From: Methylobacterium sp. E-065
GTDB taxonomy: Bacteria; Pseudomonadota; Alphaproteobacteria; Rhizobiales; Beijerinckiaceae
NCBI RefSeq assembly: GCF_022829605.1
Contig: NZ_JAKSYD010000106.1
Coordinates: 1-64,000, forward strand
Direction: 5' to 3'
DNA length: 64,000 bases
In this document: positions 27,930 to 37,543 of the stretch, one piece after another
Numbering within the stretch: the stretch's first letter is position 1
How the letters are laid out: each line of letters opens with the position of its first letter
Notes under the pieces: model-generated
What the model was told of the DNA's origin: nothing
Databases searched by the model: none
Seen by the model: only the letters and a program-made list of their open reading frames with translations
Translations under genes and position numbers: made by a program

Positions 27930-27974
27930 GACGATGGCGTAGGCCGCGTCTGACCGTCGGTCAATCGCGGCGCG

Positions 27975-29599
27975 CTACACGCTGGCCAGCACCGCGAACG
28001 CCTCCGCGACGCCGGCGGCTCCGGGATCCTGCACCCCGGCGAGATCCCCCGCGGCGAGGTAGCTGGAGCGACCGGCCCCGGCTCGATCCATCCAGGCCGT
28101 GGCCTCGGCACCCGCGCGAGCCGCTTCGGCCACCGCGCTGAGGTCTCCACCTCTCAAAGCTTCGACCGCGGGGATCAGCGCATCGAGGAGCGTGCGGTCG
28201 CCCGGCTTGGCGCCGCCATAGGCCTGCACCCGGGCCACACCTTGCGCCAAAGCACCCGGCCAAGCGGCACCGTCGGCGAATGCAGCAGCGGCCGCGGCGA
28301 AGAAGATCGAGCCGAGCACGCCGCTCGAACCGCCAACCGCCCGGCCGATCCGCTCGGCCAGGGCCCGGCACAGGGCGGCGGGATCGGCCTGCGGCAACCC
28401 TTCGAGATCGTCCAGCACGGCGCGCGCCGCGCCCGCGAAGGTCGTGCCGGCATCGCCGTCGCCGACCTTCGCGTCCAAGGCGTTGAGCTTCGCCTCGGCG
28501 GCGATCAGGGCCTGCGCGACCGCGGAAATCCGCGCGTTCGTGACTGGATCCAGCGACGGTGCGAAGGTTTCGCCGGCCAGCCCCTCCGGTATCAGGCGGA
28601 GGATCGGTGGGGCGATCCGCACCGCGCCGGGCCAAGCCGGCAGCGGCACCGGCGCGACCAGGGCGGCTTCGAGCGCATCATCCAGCGGCAGGACCGAGAG
28701 TGAAGCCCCGTGCATGTCGAGCGCCGTCATCAGCGGCGCGGGCCCGATCAGCAGGCGGACGCGCTTGCCGAGATCGGTAGCGAGTACCGCCCGGGTTAAG
28801 ATCTGCATCTCCAGCGCGGAGGCCGAGCCGAGATTGTTCACGAGCAGCGCCAGCCGGTCGCCTGCCACAGTACCAGACAGGCGACCGGCCATCATGCGGG
28901 CAAGCGCGCCGGCCGGGGGCAACGCGATGCGTTCCACACCGGGCTCGCCATGGATGCCGAGACCGAGCTCGGCCTGCCCCTCCTCTAGACGCTCGCTGCG
29001 CGTCGAGCCGGGGATCGTGCAGGTCGAGACCGCGATGCCGAGCGATTTGGCCGCCGCCGCTGCCCGGCGGGCGAGAGCCGCCACATCCTCCAGCGGAGCG
29101 CCCGCCTCGGCGGCGTGCCCCGCGATCTTGTGGACGAACAGGGTTCCGGCGACGCCGCGGGGCTGCTTGGCGTCCGGAAGGGCGATGTCGTCCGACACGA
29201 TCACGGTCTCGACGCGATGGCCCAGGGCCCGCGCTCGCTCAGCAGCGAGTCCGAAGTTCAGCCGGTCGCCCGCATAGTTCTTGACGACGAGCAGACATCC
29301 GGTGGACCCCTTCACGGCAAGGATCCCGGCCAGCACCGCATCGACGCTCGGCGAGGCGAAGACATCACCGCACACGGCGGCGCTCAGCATCCCCGGCCCG
29401 ACGAAGCCAGCATGGGCCGGCTCGTGACCGGAACCGCCGCCGGACACCACCGCAACCTTGCTGGAATCCAGCTCGGCGCGCAGCACGACGCGGATGCCGG
29501 GATCGCCGTCGAGCCGGGCGAGGCGTCCGCCGCTCGCGGCGAGAGACCGTCGAGGGCGTCGTTGACCACGGTAGCGCGGGCGTCAATGAAATGGGCCAT
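27975..29599 (-). CDS. Dihydroxyacetone kinase (DhaK-DhaL fusion), apparent frameshift near the N-terminus
   Basis: The main frame (27975-29486) encodes an ATP-dependent dihydroxyacetone kinase. The DhaK part has VAVVSGGGSGHEPAHAGFVG, VCGDVFASPSVDAVLAGIL and the substrate-binding His in GIHGEPGVER. The DhaL part has the Mg/nucleotide motif KVGDGDAGTTFAGA and SSGVLGSIFF. The expected N-terminus (MAHFIDARATVVNDALDGLS) is in another frame from ATG 29599; the frames join near 29525-29540, at GCGAGCGGCGGA, where one base appears to be missing. This is either a sequencing error or a true inactivating mutation. A GTG at 29486 would give a shortened protein. It phosphorylates dihydroxyacetone to DHAP and lies downstream of a sugar/polyol ABC transporter. 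Confidence 0.85.
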
Positions 29600-29894
29600 G
29601 GCGTGACCTTCGGTGGTTCGGTCCGCGATTCTCTGTCGGCGGCAGCGCGTATTGTCTGCGCAATCCGGCCGTTGGGGCAACCGCCACGGGCGTTGCGAAC
29701 GGAGCGCTCGGGCAGCGCCCGCCTCTGCAACCTGAAGCCTTATCCTGCCGTGACCGCATCGGCGGGCCTTGAAGGAGAGCTCCAGGGATCGTGCGGCGCG
29801 CCAGAGGGGTTCCTTCGAGGCCTTCGCGACGCTGCGGCACCTCAGTGTGAGGTTTGTGTTTCGGACGACCGGTAAAATCGAGTCCGATTTGGCC

Positions 29895-30833
29895 TCACTC
29901 CTTCACGGCCCCGGTAAGCGCCGAGACGTAATATTCCACAAAGAACGAGTACAAAATCACCAGCGGCAGCGAGCCGAGCAACGCGCCGGCCATCAGCGAG
30001 CCCCACTTATAGACGTCGCCGTCGACGAACTCGCTCACCACCGCAATCGGCACAGTCTTGTTCTGCGTCGAGGACAGGAAGGTCAGCGCGTAGATGAACT
30101 CGTTCCAGCAGAGCGTCAGGGAGAAGATCCCGGCCGAGATCAGGCCCGGGAAGGCAAGCGGCAGGATGATCTTGGTGAGGATCTGCCAGCGGCTCGCACC
30201 GTCCATCAGGGCGCATTCCTCCAACTCGTAGGGAATGGTCTTGAAATAGCCCATCAGGAGCCACGTCGAGAACGGGATCAGAATCGTCGGATAGGCGAGA
30301 ATCAGGGCGATCGGTGAGTCGAACAACCCGTAGGCCTGAATGATCGTGGCAAGCGGGATGAATAGGATCGAGGGCGGCACGAGGTAGGCGAGGAAGATCG
30401 CTGCCCCGACCCAGCCGGCGCCTCGATAGCGCACGCGCACGCAGGCATAGGCGGCGAGCACGCTCGCGAACAGCGACAGCGCGGTGGCGGCTACCGACAC
30501 GTACATCGTGTTCCAGAGCCAGCGCGGATATTGCGTCTCGAACAGCAGCTTGTGGATATGCTTGAACGTTGGCTGCACCACCCAGAATGGGTTGTAGTGC
30601 TCCATGTCGATCAGCTGCTCGTCCGGTTTGATGGCAGTCAGCGCCATCCAGTAGAACGGGAACAACAGCACCACGAGGATGAGCGCGAGCGGCAGGTACG
30701 TGGTCACCAGCCTTCGTGGCAGACGCTCCAGATAGGCCATGCCCTCCGAATTGTCGGTGAGGCCGGCCGGCTGTGCGGCCAGTACCGGATTGAGATGCGG
30801 ATCGGCATGGGCGGGCGGTGCGGGTGCGCTCAA
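29895..30833 (-). CDS. Sugar/polyol ABC transporter permease, MalG type
   Basis: 312 aa from a TTG at 30833 that overlaps the upstream permease stop (TTGA) and has GGGGAG eight bases before it. An ATG at 30740 has its SD too close (two bases). It has six membrane segments beginning YLPLALILVVLLFPFYWMAL and the EAA loop ELEECALMDGASRWQILTKI. Such permeases work with a partner and a MsmK/UgpC-type ATPase to import sugars, polyols or glycerol phosphates. It is the last clear gene of the transporter operon; dhaKL follows after 295 bases. Confidence 0.88.
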   Translation of the reverse strand: MSAPAPPAHADPHLNPVLAAQPAGLTDNSEGMAYLERLPRRLVTTYLPLALILVVLLFPFYWMALTAIKPDEQLIDMEHYNPFWVVQPTFKHIHKLLFETQYPRWLWNTMYVSVAATALSLFASVLAAYACVRVRYRGAGWVGAAIFLAYLVPPSILFIPLATIIQAYGLFDSPIALILAYPTILIPFSTWLLMGYFKTIPYELEECALMDGASRWQILTKIILPLAFPGLISAGIFSLTLCWNEFIYALTFLSSTQNKTVPIAVVSEFVDGDVYKWGSLMAGALLGSLPLVILYSFFVEYYVSALTGAVKE

Positions 30834-31786
30834 CGGTCGGACTCCCCGGCCTGCCAGGCGCGGCGCTGTAAGCCGAACCACGAGATTCCGATGGCGGCGA
30901 GCAGGAACGGCACCATGGCGGTGGCGATGGCGGCCCCCTCCCCCAGCGTCCCCGACAGGATGCCGCGCTGATACGACAGGGTCGCCATCAGGTGCGTGGC
31001 GTTGACCGGTCCGCCGCGGGTCATGGCCCAGATCAGCTGGAAGTCCGTGAAGGTGAACAACACCGAGAAGGTCATCACCACGGCGATGATCGGCGTCAGC
31101 AGCGGTAGAGTGATCCGCCAGAAGATCTGCCAGTTCGAGGCGCCGTCGAGCGTCGCGGCCTCGTAGAGCGAGGGCGAGACCGTCTGGAGCCCGGCGAGCA
31201 ATGTAATCGCGATGAACGGCACGCCGCGCCAGATATTGGCGAAGATCACGCAGGCGCGCGCCATGGCGGGCTCGCCCAGGAAGTCGATGTTGCCATCGAT
31301 CACCCCGAGATGGCGCAGCGACCACGAGATGATCGAGAATTGGCTGTCGAAGATCCACCAGAACGCGATGGCCGAGAGCACGGTCGGGACCACGAACGGA
31401 ATCAGCACGATCGACCGGACGATCGCCTTGAACGGCATGTTCTTGTTGAGCAGCAGGGCGAGGTAGAGCCCCACAGCGAACTTCACCGCCGACGCGACCG
31501 CCGTGTACAGGCAGGTGTTGAACACCGAGAGCCAGAACACGTCGTCGTCCCAGAGCCATTCGTAGTTCTCCAGGCCGATGAATACCCCGTCCCGGCCGAT
31601 CCGCGTATTGGTGAAAGACAGCCAGATGCCCTTCAGCAGCGGATAGGCCAGGAACAGGCCGAGGATCAGCGCGGTGGGCAGCATGAACCAGAAGCCCGCC
31701 CAGCCGCGGCTCGTGCGCAAACGCTGCCAGCTTGAGCGGATCGGAACCGCGACCGGGGCGGGCTGCGTCAGGGCCGTATGCGCCAT
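30830..31786 (-). CDS. Sugar/polyol ABC transporter permease, MalF/UgpA type
   Basis: 318 aa. The N-terminal segment GWAGFWFMLPTALILGLFLA, six membrane helices overall and the EAA loop LYEAATLDGASNWQIFWRIT identify a MalF/UgpA-like permease. The conserved FTDFQLIWAMTRGGPVNATH follows. It overlaps the next permease by four bases and lies 23 bases after the binding-protein gene. Confidence 0.9.
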   Translation of the reverse strand: MAHTALTQPAPVAVPIRSSWQRLRTSRGWAGFWFMLPTALILGLFLAYPLLKGIWLSFTNTRIGRDGVFIGLENYEWLWDDDVFWLSVFNTCLYTAVASAVKFAVGLYLALLLNKNMPFKAIVRSIVLIPFVVPTVLSAIAFWWIFDSQFSIISWSLRHLGVIDGNIDFLGEPAMARACVIFANIWRGVPFIAITLLAGLQTVSPSLYEAATLDGASNWQIFWRITLPLLTPIIAVVMTFSVLFTFTDFQLIWAMTRGGPVNATHLMATLSYQRGILSGTLGEGAAIATAMVPFLLAAIGISWFGLQRRAWQAGESDR

Positions 31787-31809
31787 GCTGTCGCCTCTCG
31801 CGCCGGGGA

Positions 31810-33120
31810 TCAGGTGTTGCGGAAGATGCGCTGGGCGGCGCGCTCGGCGTTCTTGATCGCGCCCTTCACGTCCTCGCGGCCGGTGCAGTGGCTGGCGAAC
31901 ATGTCCACCACCACGAAGTCCGCCAGCACCGCTGCGATGCGCTCGCTCACCGGCGCGAGCCCGCCCGCCGCCAGGGAGCGCCGCCCGGCCTCGGCGAAGA
32001 CCGCGTTCTTCGGATCGGCCGTCCAGATCGGATTCTTGGGATAGTTCGACAGTGGCTGGCACAGGTAGCCCTGTGCTTGCTCCAGCCACGGATTGTAGTT
32101 TGATGCCTCCATCATGAAGGCGATGAACGCCTTACAGGCATTAGGCGCCTTCGAATACTTGAACGCCAGGATCGGGAATGCGAGCTGGAACTCGGTCGGC
32201 TTGCCGACCGGGCCGATCGGCCAGACCGCGTGGTCCATGTCCTCGGCGAGATTCGGGTTGTCCTTCTTGGCCGCGGCGTAGATCGAGATGCCGTTGTTGG
32301 TGAGATACAGGTCGCCGGCCAGGAACGCCTTGTTGTTTGAACTGTCGTTCCACGAGACGGTGCCGGGCACAAAGGTCTCGTAGAGCGATTTGACGTATTC
32401 AAGCGCCTTGGCGGTCTCCGGCGAATTGATGACGATCTTCTCGTTGGCGTCGACCAGGTTTCCGCCATGGGACCAGAGCGCCCAGTGGCACCACGTGTTG
32501 CCGTCGCCGGTGGCGTGGCCGAGCGCGAAGCCGGCAGGCGTATTGTTCTTCTTCAGACCGCGGCAGAGTTCGAGGAAGCCGGCGGTGTCGGTGGGAAACT
32601 TGTCGAACCCCGCCTTCTTCATCGCCGAGATGCGGTAGTTCGGGTATCCGCCGTTGAACGCCACGGGGATCGCGATCCACTTGCCCTTGACCTTGCCGTA
32701 GGCCTCCGCGGACGGAAACCACGGGCCATACTTCTTGGCGAGGGAGTCGGCGACATCCTCCAGGGGCAGGCACTTGTCCGGGAAGAGCGCCGGGAACGAG
32801 AACAGACCCCAGACCATGTCGGGCCCCTGTCCCGTATTGGCCGCCACCGAAGCCTTGGGCTGGATGTCGTCGTAGGATTCGTTGCTGACCGTGATCTTGA
32901 CGCCGGTCGCCTGCGTGAAGGCATCGACCATCTTGAGGAAGGCCTCGTCCTCGCTCGGGATGAAGCGCTTCCAGCGCAGGAGCGACAGGCTGGCCCCCGG
33001 CTCGGGCTTCCACTCGGAACTCTGCGCCCAGGCCTTGGCGAAGCCGAGTAGGTCGCCGCCGGCGGCGAGGCCGGCTGCGGCAGCGCCGGCAAGGAGGGAG
33101 CGGCGATCGAGACCTTGCAT
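31810..33120 (-). CDS. Sugar/polyol ABC transporter substrate-binding protein (family 1)
   Basis: 436 aa. The N-terminus has a twin-arginine signal, DRRSLLAGAAAAGLAAGG, cleaved near AWAQ, suggesting Tat export. The mature protein fits the family 1 extracellular binding proteins: FIPSEDEAFLKMVDAFTQAT, TGQGPDMVWGLFSFPALFPD, VAFNGGYPNYRISAMKKAGF and FPILAFKYSKAPNACKAFIA. It captures the substrate for the two permeases encoded downstream. Ligand unknown; neighbours suggest a sugar acid, polyol or three-carbon sugar. Confidence 0.9.
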   Translation of the reverse strand: MQGLDRRSLLAGAAAAGLAAGGDLLGFAKAWAQSSEWKPEPGASLSLLRWKRFIPSEDEAFLKMVDAFTQATGVKITVSNESYDDIQPKASVAANTGQGPDMVWGLFSFPALFPDKCLPLEDVADSLAKKYGPWFPSAEAYGKVKGKWIAIPVAFNGGYPNYRISAMKKAGFDKFPTDTAGFLELCRGLKKNNTPAGFALGHATGDGNTWCHWALWSHGGNLVDANEKIVINSPETAKALEYVKSLYETFVPGTVSWNDSSNNKAFLAGDLYLTNNGISIYAAAKKDNPNLAEDMDHAVWPIGPVGKPTEFQLAFPILAFKYSKAPNACKAFIAFMMEASNYNPWLEQAQGYLCQPLSNYPKNPIWTADPKNAVFAEAGRRSLAAGGLAPVSERIAAVLADFVVVDMFASHCTGREDVKGAIKNAERAAQRIFRNT

Positions 33121-33194
33121 AGGTGGCTTCTCCCTGGGTGTGTTGCTTAGGCGGACCGGTTTGCCGTCCCGCCGTCTGAGAGCTCGACAGCCGT

Positions 33195-34256
33195 TCAGGT
33201 CGGCAGACGACGTCCGGTCTCGGCGTCGAACAGGTGCACGCGGTTCGGGCGCAGGAAGACGGTCTCACCCGGCCGTTCGGTCACGCGTTCGCGCAGGACG
33301 CAGGTGAGATCCTGGCCGACCGCACGCACGGCCAGCATGGTCTCCGAGCCGGTGGGCTCCACGACCACCACCTCTGCGGCGATCCCGTCCGGGGTGAGAT
33401 CGAAATGCTCGGGCCGGATCCCGAGGACGAGGGGCTTCCCCTCGACCCCGGCCGGTACATCGGTCAGCGGAATGGTCAGGCCGGTATCGGTGACGAAGGT
33501 CAGACTGCCGTTCGCCCGGATCTTGCCGGACAGGAAATTCATCGCCGGCGACCCTATGAAACCGGCGACGAACAAGTTGTCGGGCCGGTCGTAGAGGTCG
33601 AGCGGCGGTCCGATCTGCTCCACGACGCCATCGTGCATCACCACGATCCGGTCGGCCATCGTCATGGCCTCGATCTGGTCGTGGGTGACGTAGATCGTCG
33701 TCGTCTTAAGGCGCTGATGCAGTTCCTTGATCTCGGTGCGCATGGCGACGCGCAGCTTCGCGTCGAGGTTCGAGAGCGGCTCGTCGAACAGGAACACCTG
33801 CGGATCACGCACGATCGCCCGTCCCATGGCGACGCGCTGGCGCTGGCCGCCGGAGAGCTGTCGCGGATAGCGATCGAGGAGGTGTGTGAGGCCGAGGATC
33901 TGCGCGGCCCGATTGACCCGCAGGTCGATCTCGGACGTGGCTGCCTTCCGGATCCGCATCGAGAACGCCATGTTCTCGCGCACCGTGAGATGCGGATATA
34001 GCGCGTAGTTCTGGAACACCATCGCGATGTCCCGCTCCTTGGGCGGTACATCGTTTACCACCCGCTCGCCGATGCGGATCTCGCCGCCGGAGATGTTCTC
34101 CAGCCCGGCAATCATCCGCAGAAGCGTTGATTTTCCGCAGCCCGACGGGCCGACCAGGATGACAAATTCACCATCCCGGATGTCGACCGAGACACCGTGA
34201 AGGATGTTCGTCGATCCGAAAGCCTTGCGTACCTCGCGGATTCCCACCGAGGCCAT
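33195..34256 (-). CDS. Sugar ABC transporter ATPase (UgpC/MsmK type)
   Basis: 353 aa. Walker A VGPSGCGKSTLLRMIAG, Q-loop MVFQNYALYPHLTV, signature LSGGQRQRVAMG, Walker B VFLFDEPLSNLDAKLR and H-loop YVTHDQIEAM are all intact. The C-terminal MOI-like/TOBE region contains LVLGIRPEHFDLT. It is the first gene of the leftward transporter operon, 74 bases upstream of the binding protein. The whole importer is thus complete, unlike the Pot- and Opp-type systems in the window. Confidence 0.93.
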   Translation of the reverse strand: MASVGIREVRKAFGSTNILHGVSVDIRDGEFVILVGPSGCGKSTLLRMIAGLENISGGEIRIGERVVNDVPPKERDIAMVFQNYALYPHLTVRENMAFSMRIRKAATSEIDLRVNRAAQILGLTHLLDRYPRQLSGGQRQRVAMGRAIVRDPQVFLFDEPLSNLDAKLRVAMRTEIKELHQRLKTTTIYVTHDQIEAMTMADRIVVMHDGVVEQIGPPLDLYDRPDNLFVAGFIGSPAMNFLSGKIRANGSLTFVTDTGLTIPLTDVPAGVEGKPLVLGIRPEHFDLTPDGIAAEVVVVEPTGSETMLAVRAVGQDLTCVLRERVTERPGETVFLRPNRVHLFDAETGRRLPT

Positions 34257-34513
34257 GCTTCCTCCCGTTCTAGGCCGCTCTGTCGGCAGCTCTGTGAATA
34301 CAGTACACGGGAGCGTGAGCGGGAAAGCAAGGCGTCACCTTCATCATCCTGCAGAATATCCCGGTTCTGTCATTCGTCCTCGAACGGGTGGGTTACGGGG
34401 CGGTCGGGGTGAAACGGCGCGCAAGCCACAGCCCGCGTTCAGGATGCTAAGGCTGCGCCGCCCCAGCCCGGAAGCAGGCTGCGGGACCAGCCATCTGGGG
34501 AAAGGGGAGCACC

Positions 34514-35707
34514 ATGCCGCTATCGGGTCTGAATGCGCATGCGATCCTACCCGTCGACGGATGCCGCGGTTCGCTCGTGGGTCGGGTCTGGCGACCGGAC
34601 GCGCAGGGTCCGAGCGTCGTGGCGATCCGCGCCGGTGCGTCTGGCGAGGCGCGGGTGATCGATGTCACGCCTCGCCTGCCGACGGTGAGCGACCTGTGCG
34701 AGCAGGCCGATCCCGCCGCCGCCCTTCGGGACGCCCAGGGTGAGGATCTCGGCAGCCTCGATACGATCCTCGCGAACACGCCGCCGGAGTCCCGCGATCC
34801 GAACCGGCCGTGGCTTCTTGCTCCGGTCGATCTCCAGGCCCTGAAGGCCGCGGGCGTCACCTTCGCGACCTCCATGCTGGAGCGGGTCATCGAGGAGCGC
34901 GCCCGGGGCGACCTCGCGGCCGCGGCGGCGATCCGTGCCGAGGTCGAGCGCCTCGTGGGCCAGGACCTGCGGCGGCTCAAGCCCGGTTCGGCCGAGGCGA
35001 TGGCGCTCAAGGCCGTGCTGGTCGCGCAGGGCGCCTGGAGCCAGTATCTCGAAGTCGGCATCGGCCCGGATGCCGAGATCTTCACCAAGGCGCAGCCGCT
35101 CTCGGCAGTGGGCTGCGGCGCGGATGCGGGTCTCCACCCGGACTCGCACTGGAACAACCCGGAGCCCGAGGTGGCGCTCGCGGTCGCGTCGGATCAGCGG
35201 ATCGTCGGCGCGACGCTCGCCAACGACGTCAATCTGCGCGATTTCGAGGGCCGTTCGGCGCTGCTCCTCGGCAAGGCCAAGGACAACAACGCCTCCTGCG
35301 CCATCGGGCCGTTCCTGCGCCTGTTCGACGAGACCTTCGATCTCGACACGATCCGGCGCACCACCGTGACATTGGAGGTGACCGGCGCGGAGGGGTTTCG
35401 CATGGAGGGCACCTCGCCGCTGGCCGAGATCAGCCGCGACCCCGACGAGTTGGTCGCAGCCCTGATGGGGCACACGCACAACTACCCGGACGGCGCCTTG
35501 CTGCTGCTCGGCACGATGTTCGCGCCGATCCAGGACCGGCACGGGCCCGGCCTCGGCTTCACCCATGTCGAGGGCGACCGGGTCGTTGTGGCGAGCCCGG
35601 AACTCGGTAGCCTCGTCAACCGCATGCGCCGGTGCGACGCCTGCGAGCCCTGGACCTTCGGGGCTCGCGCTCTGATGCGCAACCTCGCGGCGCGCGGCTT
35701 TCTATGA
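34514..35707 (+). CDS. Fumarylacetoacetate-hydrolase-family protein, long form
   Basis: 397 aa, longer than the usual 280-aa FAH-domain proteins because of an N-terminal extension. The metal-binding acidic residues of the family appear in NNPEPEVALAVASD and ATLANDVNLRDFEGRSAL, followed by Lys in LLGKAKDNNASCAIGP. Long members include 2-keto-3-deoxy-sugar-acid dehydratases or hydrolases of non-phosphorylated sugar pathways. The stop overlaps the FAD-oxidase start (ATGA), and the gene is divergent from the sugar ABC operon, supporting a role in sugar-acid breakdown. The reaction is inferred. Confidence 0.8.
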   Translation: MPLSGLNAHAILPVDGCRGSLVGRVWRPDAQGPSVVAIRAGASGEARVIDVTPRLPTVSDLCEQADPAAALRDAQGEDLGSLDTILANTPPESRDPNRPWLLAPVDLQALKAAGVTFATSMLERVIEERARGDLAAAAAIRAEVERLVGQDLRRLKPGSAEAMALKAVLVAQGAWSQYLEVGIGPDAEIFTKAQPLSAVGCGADAGLHPDSHWNNPEPEVALAVASDQRIVGATLANDVNLRDFEGRSALLLGKAKDNNASCAIGPFLRLFDETFDLDTIRRTTVTLEVTGAEGFRMEGTSPLAEISRDPDELVAALMGHTHNYPDGALLLLGTMFAPIQDRHGPGLGFTHVEGDRVVVASPELGSLVNRMRRCDACEPWTFGARALMRNLAARGFL

Positions 35708-37122
35708 CACAGCCTCCGGCTCCAGCACCGACATTGCCCGCCGAGATCTTGCCGATGACGAACGCCGCCCTCCTCGACCGCCTCGCCGCGATCGTCGGAC
35801 CGTCCGGCCTCGTCACCGGTGATGAGCTGCGCCAGCGCTCGGCCAACTGGACGCGACCGACCGAACCCTGCGCGGCCTTCGCGCTGGTCCGACCGCGCAG
35901 CACTGCCGAGACCAGCACCGTGATGGCGGCCTGCCACGAAGCAGGCGTCGCGATGGTGCCCCGCGGCGGCGCAACCGGGCTCGTGGACGGGACGCTGTGC
36001 GCGCCCGACGAGATTACGCTCTCAACCGAGCGGATGACGCAGATCGAGCCAGTGGATCCACTCGGCATGACCGTCGTGGTCGGCACCGGCGCTACCCTCG
36101 AAAGCGTGCAGAACGCATCGACCGAGAGCGGCCTGTTCTTCCCGCTCGATCTCGGCGCCCGGGGCTCGGCCACGGTCGGCGGCGCGATCTCCACAAATGC
36201 CGGCGGCCTGCGAGTGCTGCGCTACGGCATGATGCGCGAGATGGTCCTCGGGCTCGAAGCGGTGCTGGCCGACGGCACGGTGGTGTCGTCGATGCGCCCG
36301 CTGATCAAGAACAACACCGGGCTCGACCTGAAGCAGCTCTTCATCGGCACCGAGGGCACGCTCGGCATCGTCACGCGGGCGGTGCTGCGGCTGCGCCCGG
36401 AGCCGGCCGGTTACGCGACCGCGCTGATCGCCTGTCCCGGCGTCGATGACGGCGCCAGGGTCCTGCGCTCGGCGCAGAGCGCGTTCCAGGGTCGCGTCTC
36501 GTCCTTCGAAGGCCTGTGGCCGGATTTCTACCGGGTGATGACAGCTCCCGGCCGAGCCACCCCGCCGCTGGGTCACGACTACCCGTTCTACGCGATCATC
36601 GAGGTCGAGTGCGTCCCGGAGGAATCCGACCGGTTCCTTGGCCTGCTGGAGCGCCTGATGGGCGAGGGCACGATCCTCGATGCCGCAATCGCCTCCTCTG
36701 AAGAGCAGAGGCGCGGGATGTGGCGGATCCGCGACCGGGTGGAGCACCTGAACGCCGACGGGATCGACCGCGCCTTCGACGTCAGCGTGCCATTGGCGAA
36801 GATGGACGGCTACGTGCGCGGTGCGCTCGAACGGCTCGCCGCGATCCCGGCATGCCGGGCGGTGGTCTACGGCCATATCGGCGACAACAACCTGCACTGG
36901 AACACGAGTCGTCTCGACACCGCCGGCAACGCGGCGATCGACGCGGCGATCTACGAGCCGCTGGCCGGGCTGAATGGCTCGGTTTCGGCGGAACACGGGA
37001 TCGGGCTTGAAAAGCGGGGCAAGCTGATGCTGTCACGCTCGCCTGAAGAGATCGCCGCCATGCGCCTCGTGAAGCGAGCGCTCGATCCGGACAACCGGCT
37101 GAACCCTGGCAAGATCTTCTGA
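35704..37122 (+). CDS. FAD-binding oxidase (GlcD/D-2-hydroxyacid dehydrogenase type)
   Basis: 472 aa from ATG 35704, overlapping the previous stop; an ATG at 35755 is an alternative. The VAO-type FAD-binding domain spans about residues 40-220 (MVPRGGATGLVDGTLC, ATVGGAISTNAGGLRVLRYG, LFIGTEGTLGIVTRAVLRLR). The C-terminal domain has YGHIGDNNLHWN and the end SAEHGIGLEKRGKLM and LDPDNRLNPGKIF, typical of D-lactate, D-2-hydroxyglutarate or glycolate oxidases. Coupling with the FAH-family gene suggests both act on the same sugar-acid-derived route. Confidence 0.9.
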   Translation: MTQPPAPAPTLPAEILPMTNAALLDRLAAIVGPSGLVTGDELRQRSANWTRPTEPCAAFALVRPRSTAETSTVMAACHEAGVAMVPRGGATGLVDGTLCAPDEITLSTERMTQIEPVDPLGMTVVVGTGATLESVQNASTESGLFFPLDLGARGSATVGGAISTNAGGLRVLRYGMMREMVLGLEAVLADGTVVSSMRPLIKNNTGLDLKQLFIGTEGTLGIVTRAVLRLRPEPAGYATALIACPGVDDGARVLRSAQSAFQGRVSSFEGLWPDFYRVMTAPGRATPPLGHDYPFYAIIEVECVPEESDRFLGLLERLMGEGTILDAAIASSEEQRRGMWRIRDRVEHLNADGIDRAFDVSVPLAKMDGYVRGALERLAAIPACRAVVYGHIGDNNLHWNTSRLDTAGNAAIDAAIYEPLAGLNGSVSAEHGIGLEKRGKLMLSRSPEEIAAMRLVKRALDPDNRLNPGKIF

Positions 37123-37132
37123 GACCCGCGCG

Positions 37133-37417
37133 ATGACGGTTCGGCTGGCGGTGCGGCTGACACCTCGCGGCGGGCGGGACGCCACCGAGGGCTGGGGCCG
37201 GGACGAGAAGGGCCAGCCCTACCTGAAGGCCCGCGTCGCCGCCCCACCGGTGGAAGGCGCCGCCAACGCGGCGCTGGAGAAGTTGATCGCCAAGGCTCTC
37301 AAGGTGAGCCTGGGCTCGGTGCGGATCGCGGCTGGCGACCAGAGTCGGTTGAAGATTTTGGAGATCGACGGGATCCCACAGGCGGATCTGGAACGGGTGT
37401 TCGGTCACGTCGATTGA
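37133..37417 (+). CDS. DUF167/YggU-family protein
   Basis: 94 aa. The whole protein fits the DUF167 fold: VRLTPRGGRDATEGWGRDEK, LKARVAAPPVEGAANAALEK, LIAKALKVSLGSVRIAAGDQ and SRLKILEIDG. The family is widespread and of unknown function. It starts ten bases after the FAD-oxidase gene and may be read from the same transcript. Confidence 0.9.
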   Translation: MTVRLAVRLTPRGGRDATEGWGRDEKGQPYLKARVAAPPVEGAANAALEKLIAKALKVSLGSVRIAAGDQSRLKILEIDGIPQADLERVFGHVD

Positions 37418-37543
37418 ACGGACCGCTCCAAGACAGCGGCGGTGTCGCCGTAAGCCCGCCGTCTATCCGAGGCGGCACTCGCCAAACCAGAGTTTCCTGC
37501 CCTCATCTGCACTTTCAAGGCGTTAGCCGCGTTCCAGCGCCGA

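Noticed and set aside
34292..34303. CTGT-GAAT-ACAG repeat between the sugar transporter and FAH genes
   Set aside because: Arms of four bases are too short to call an operator and no local regulator gene is present.
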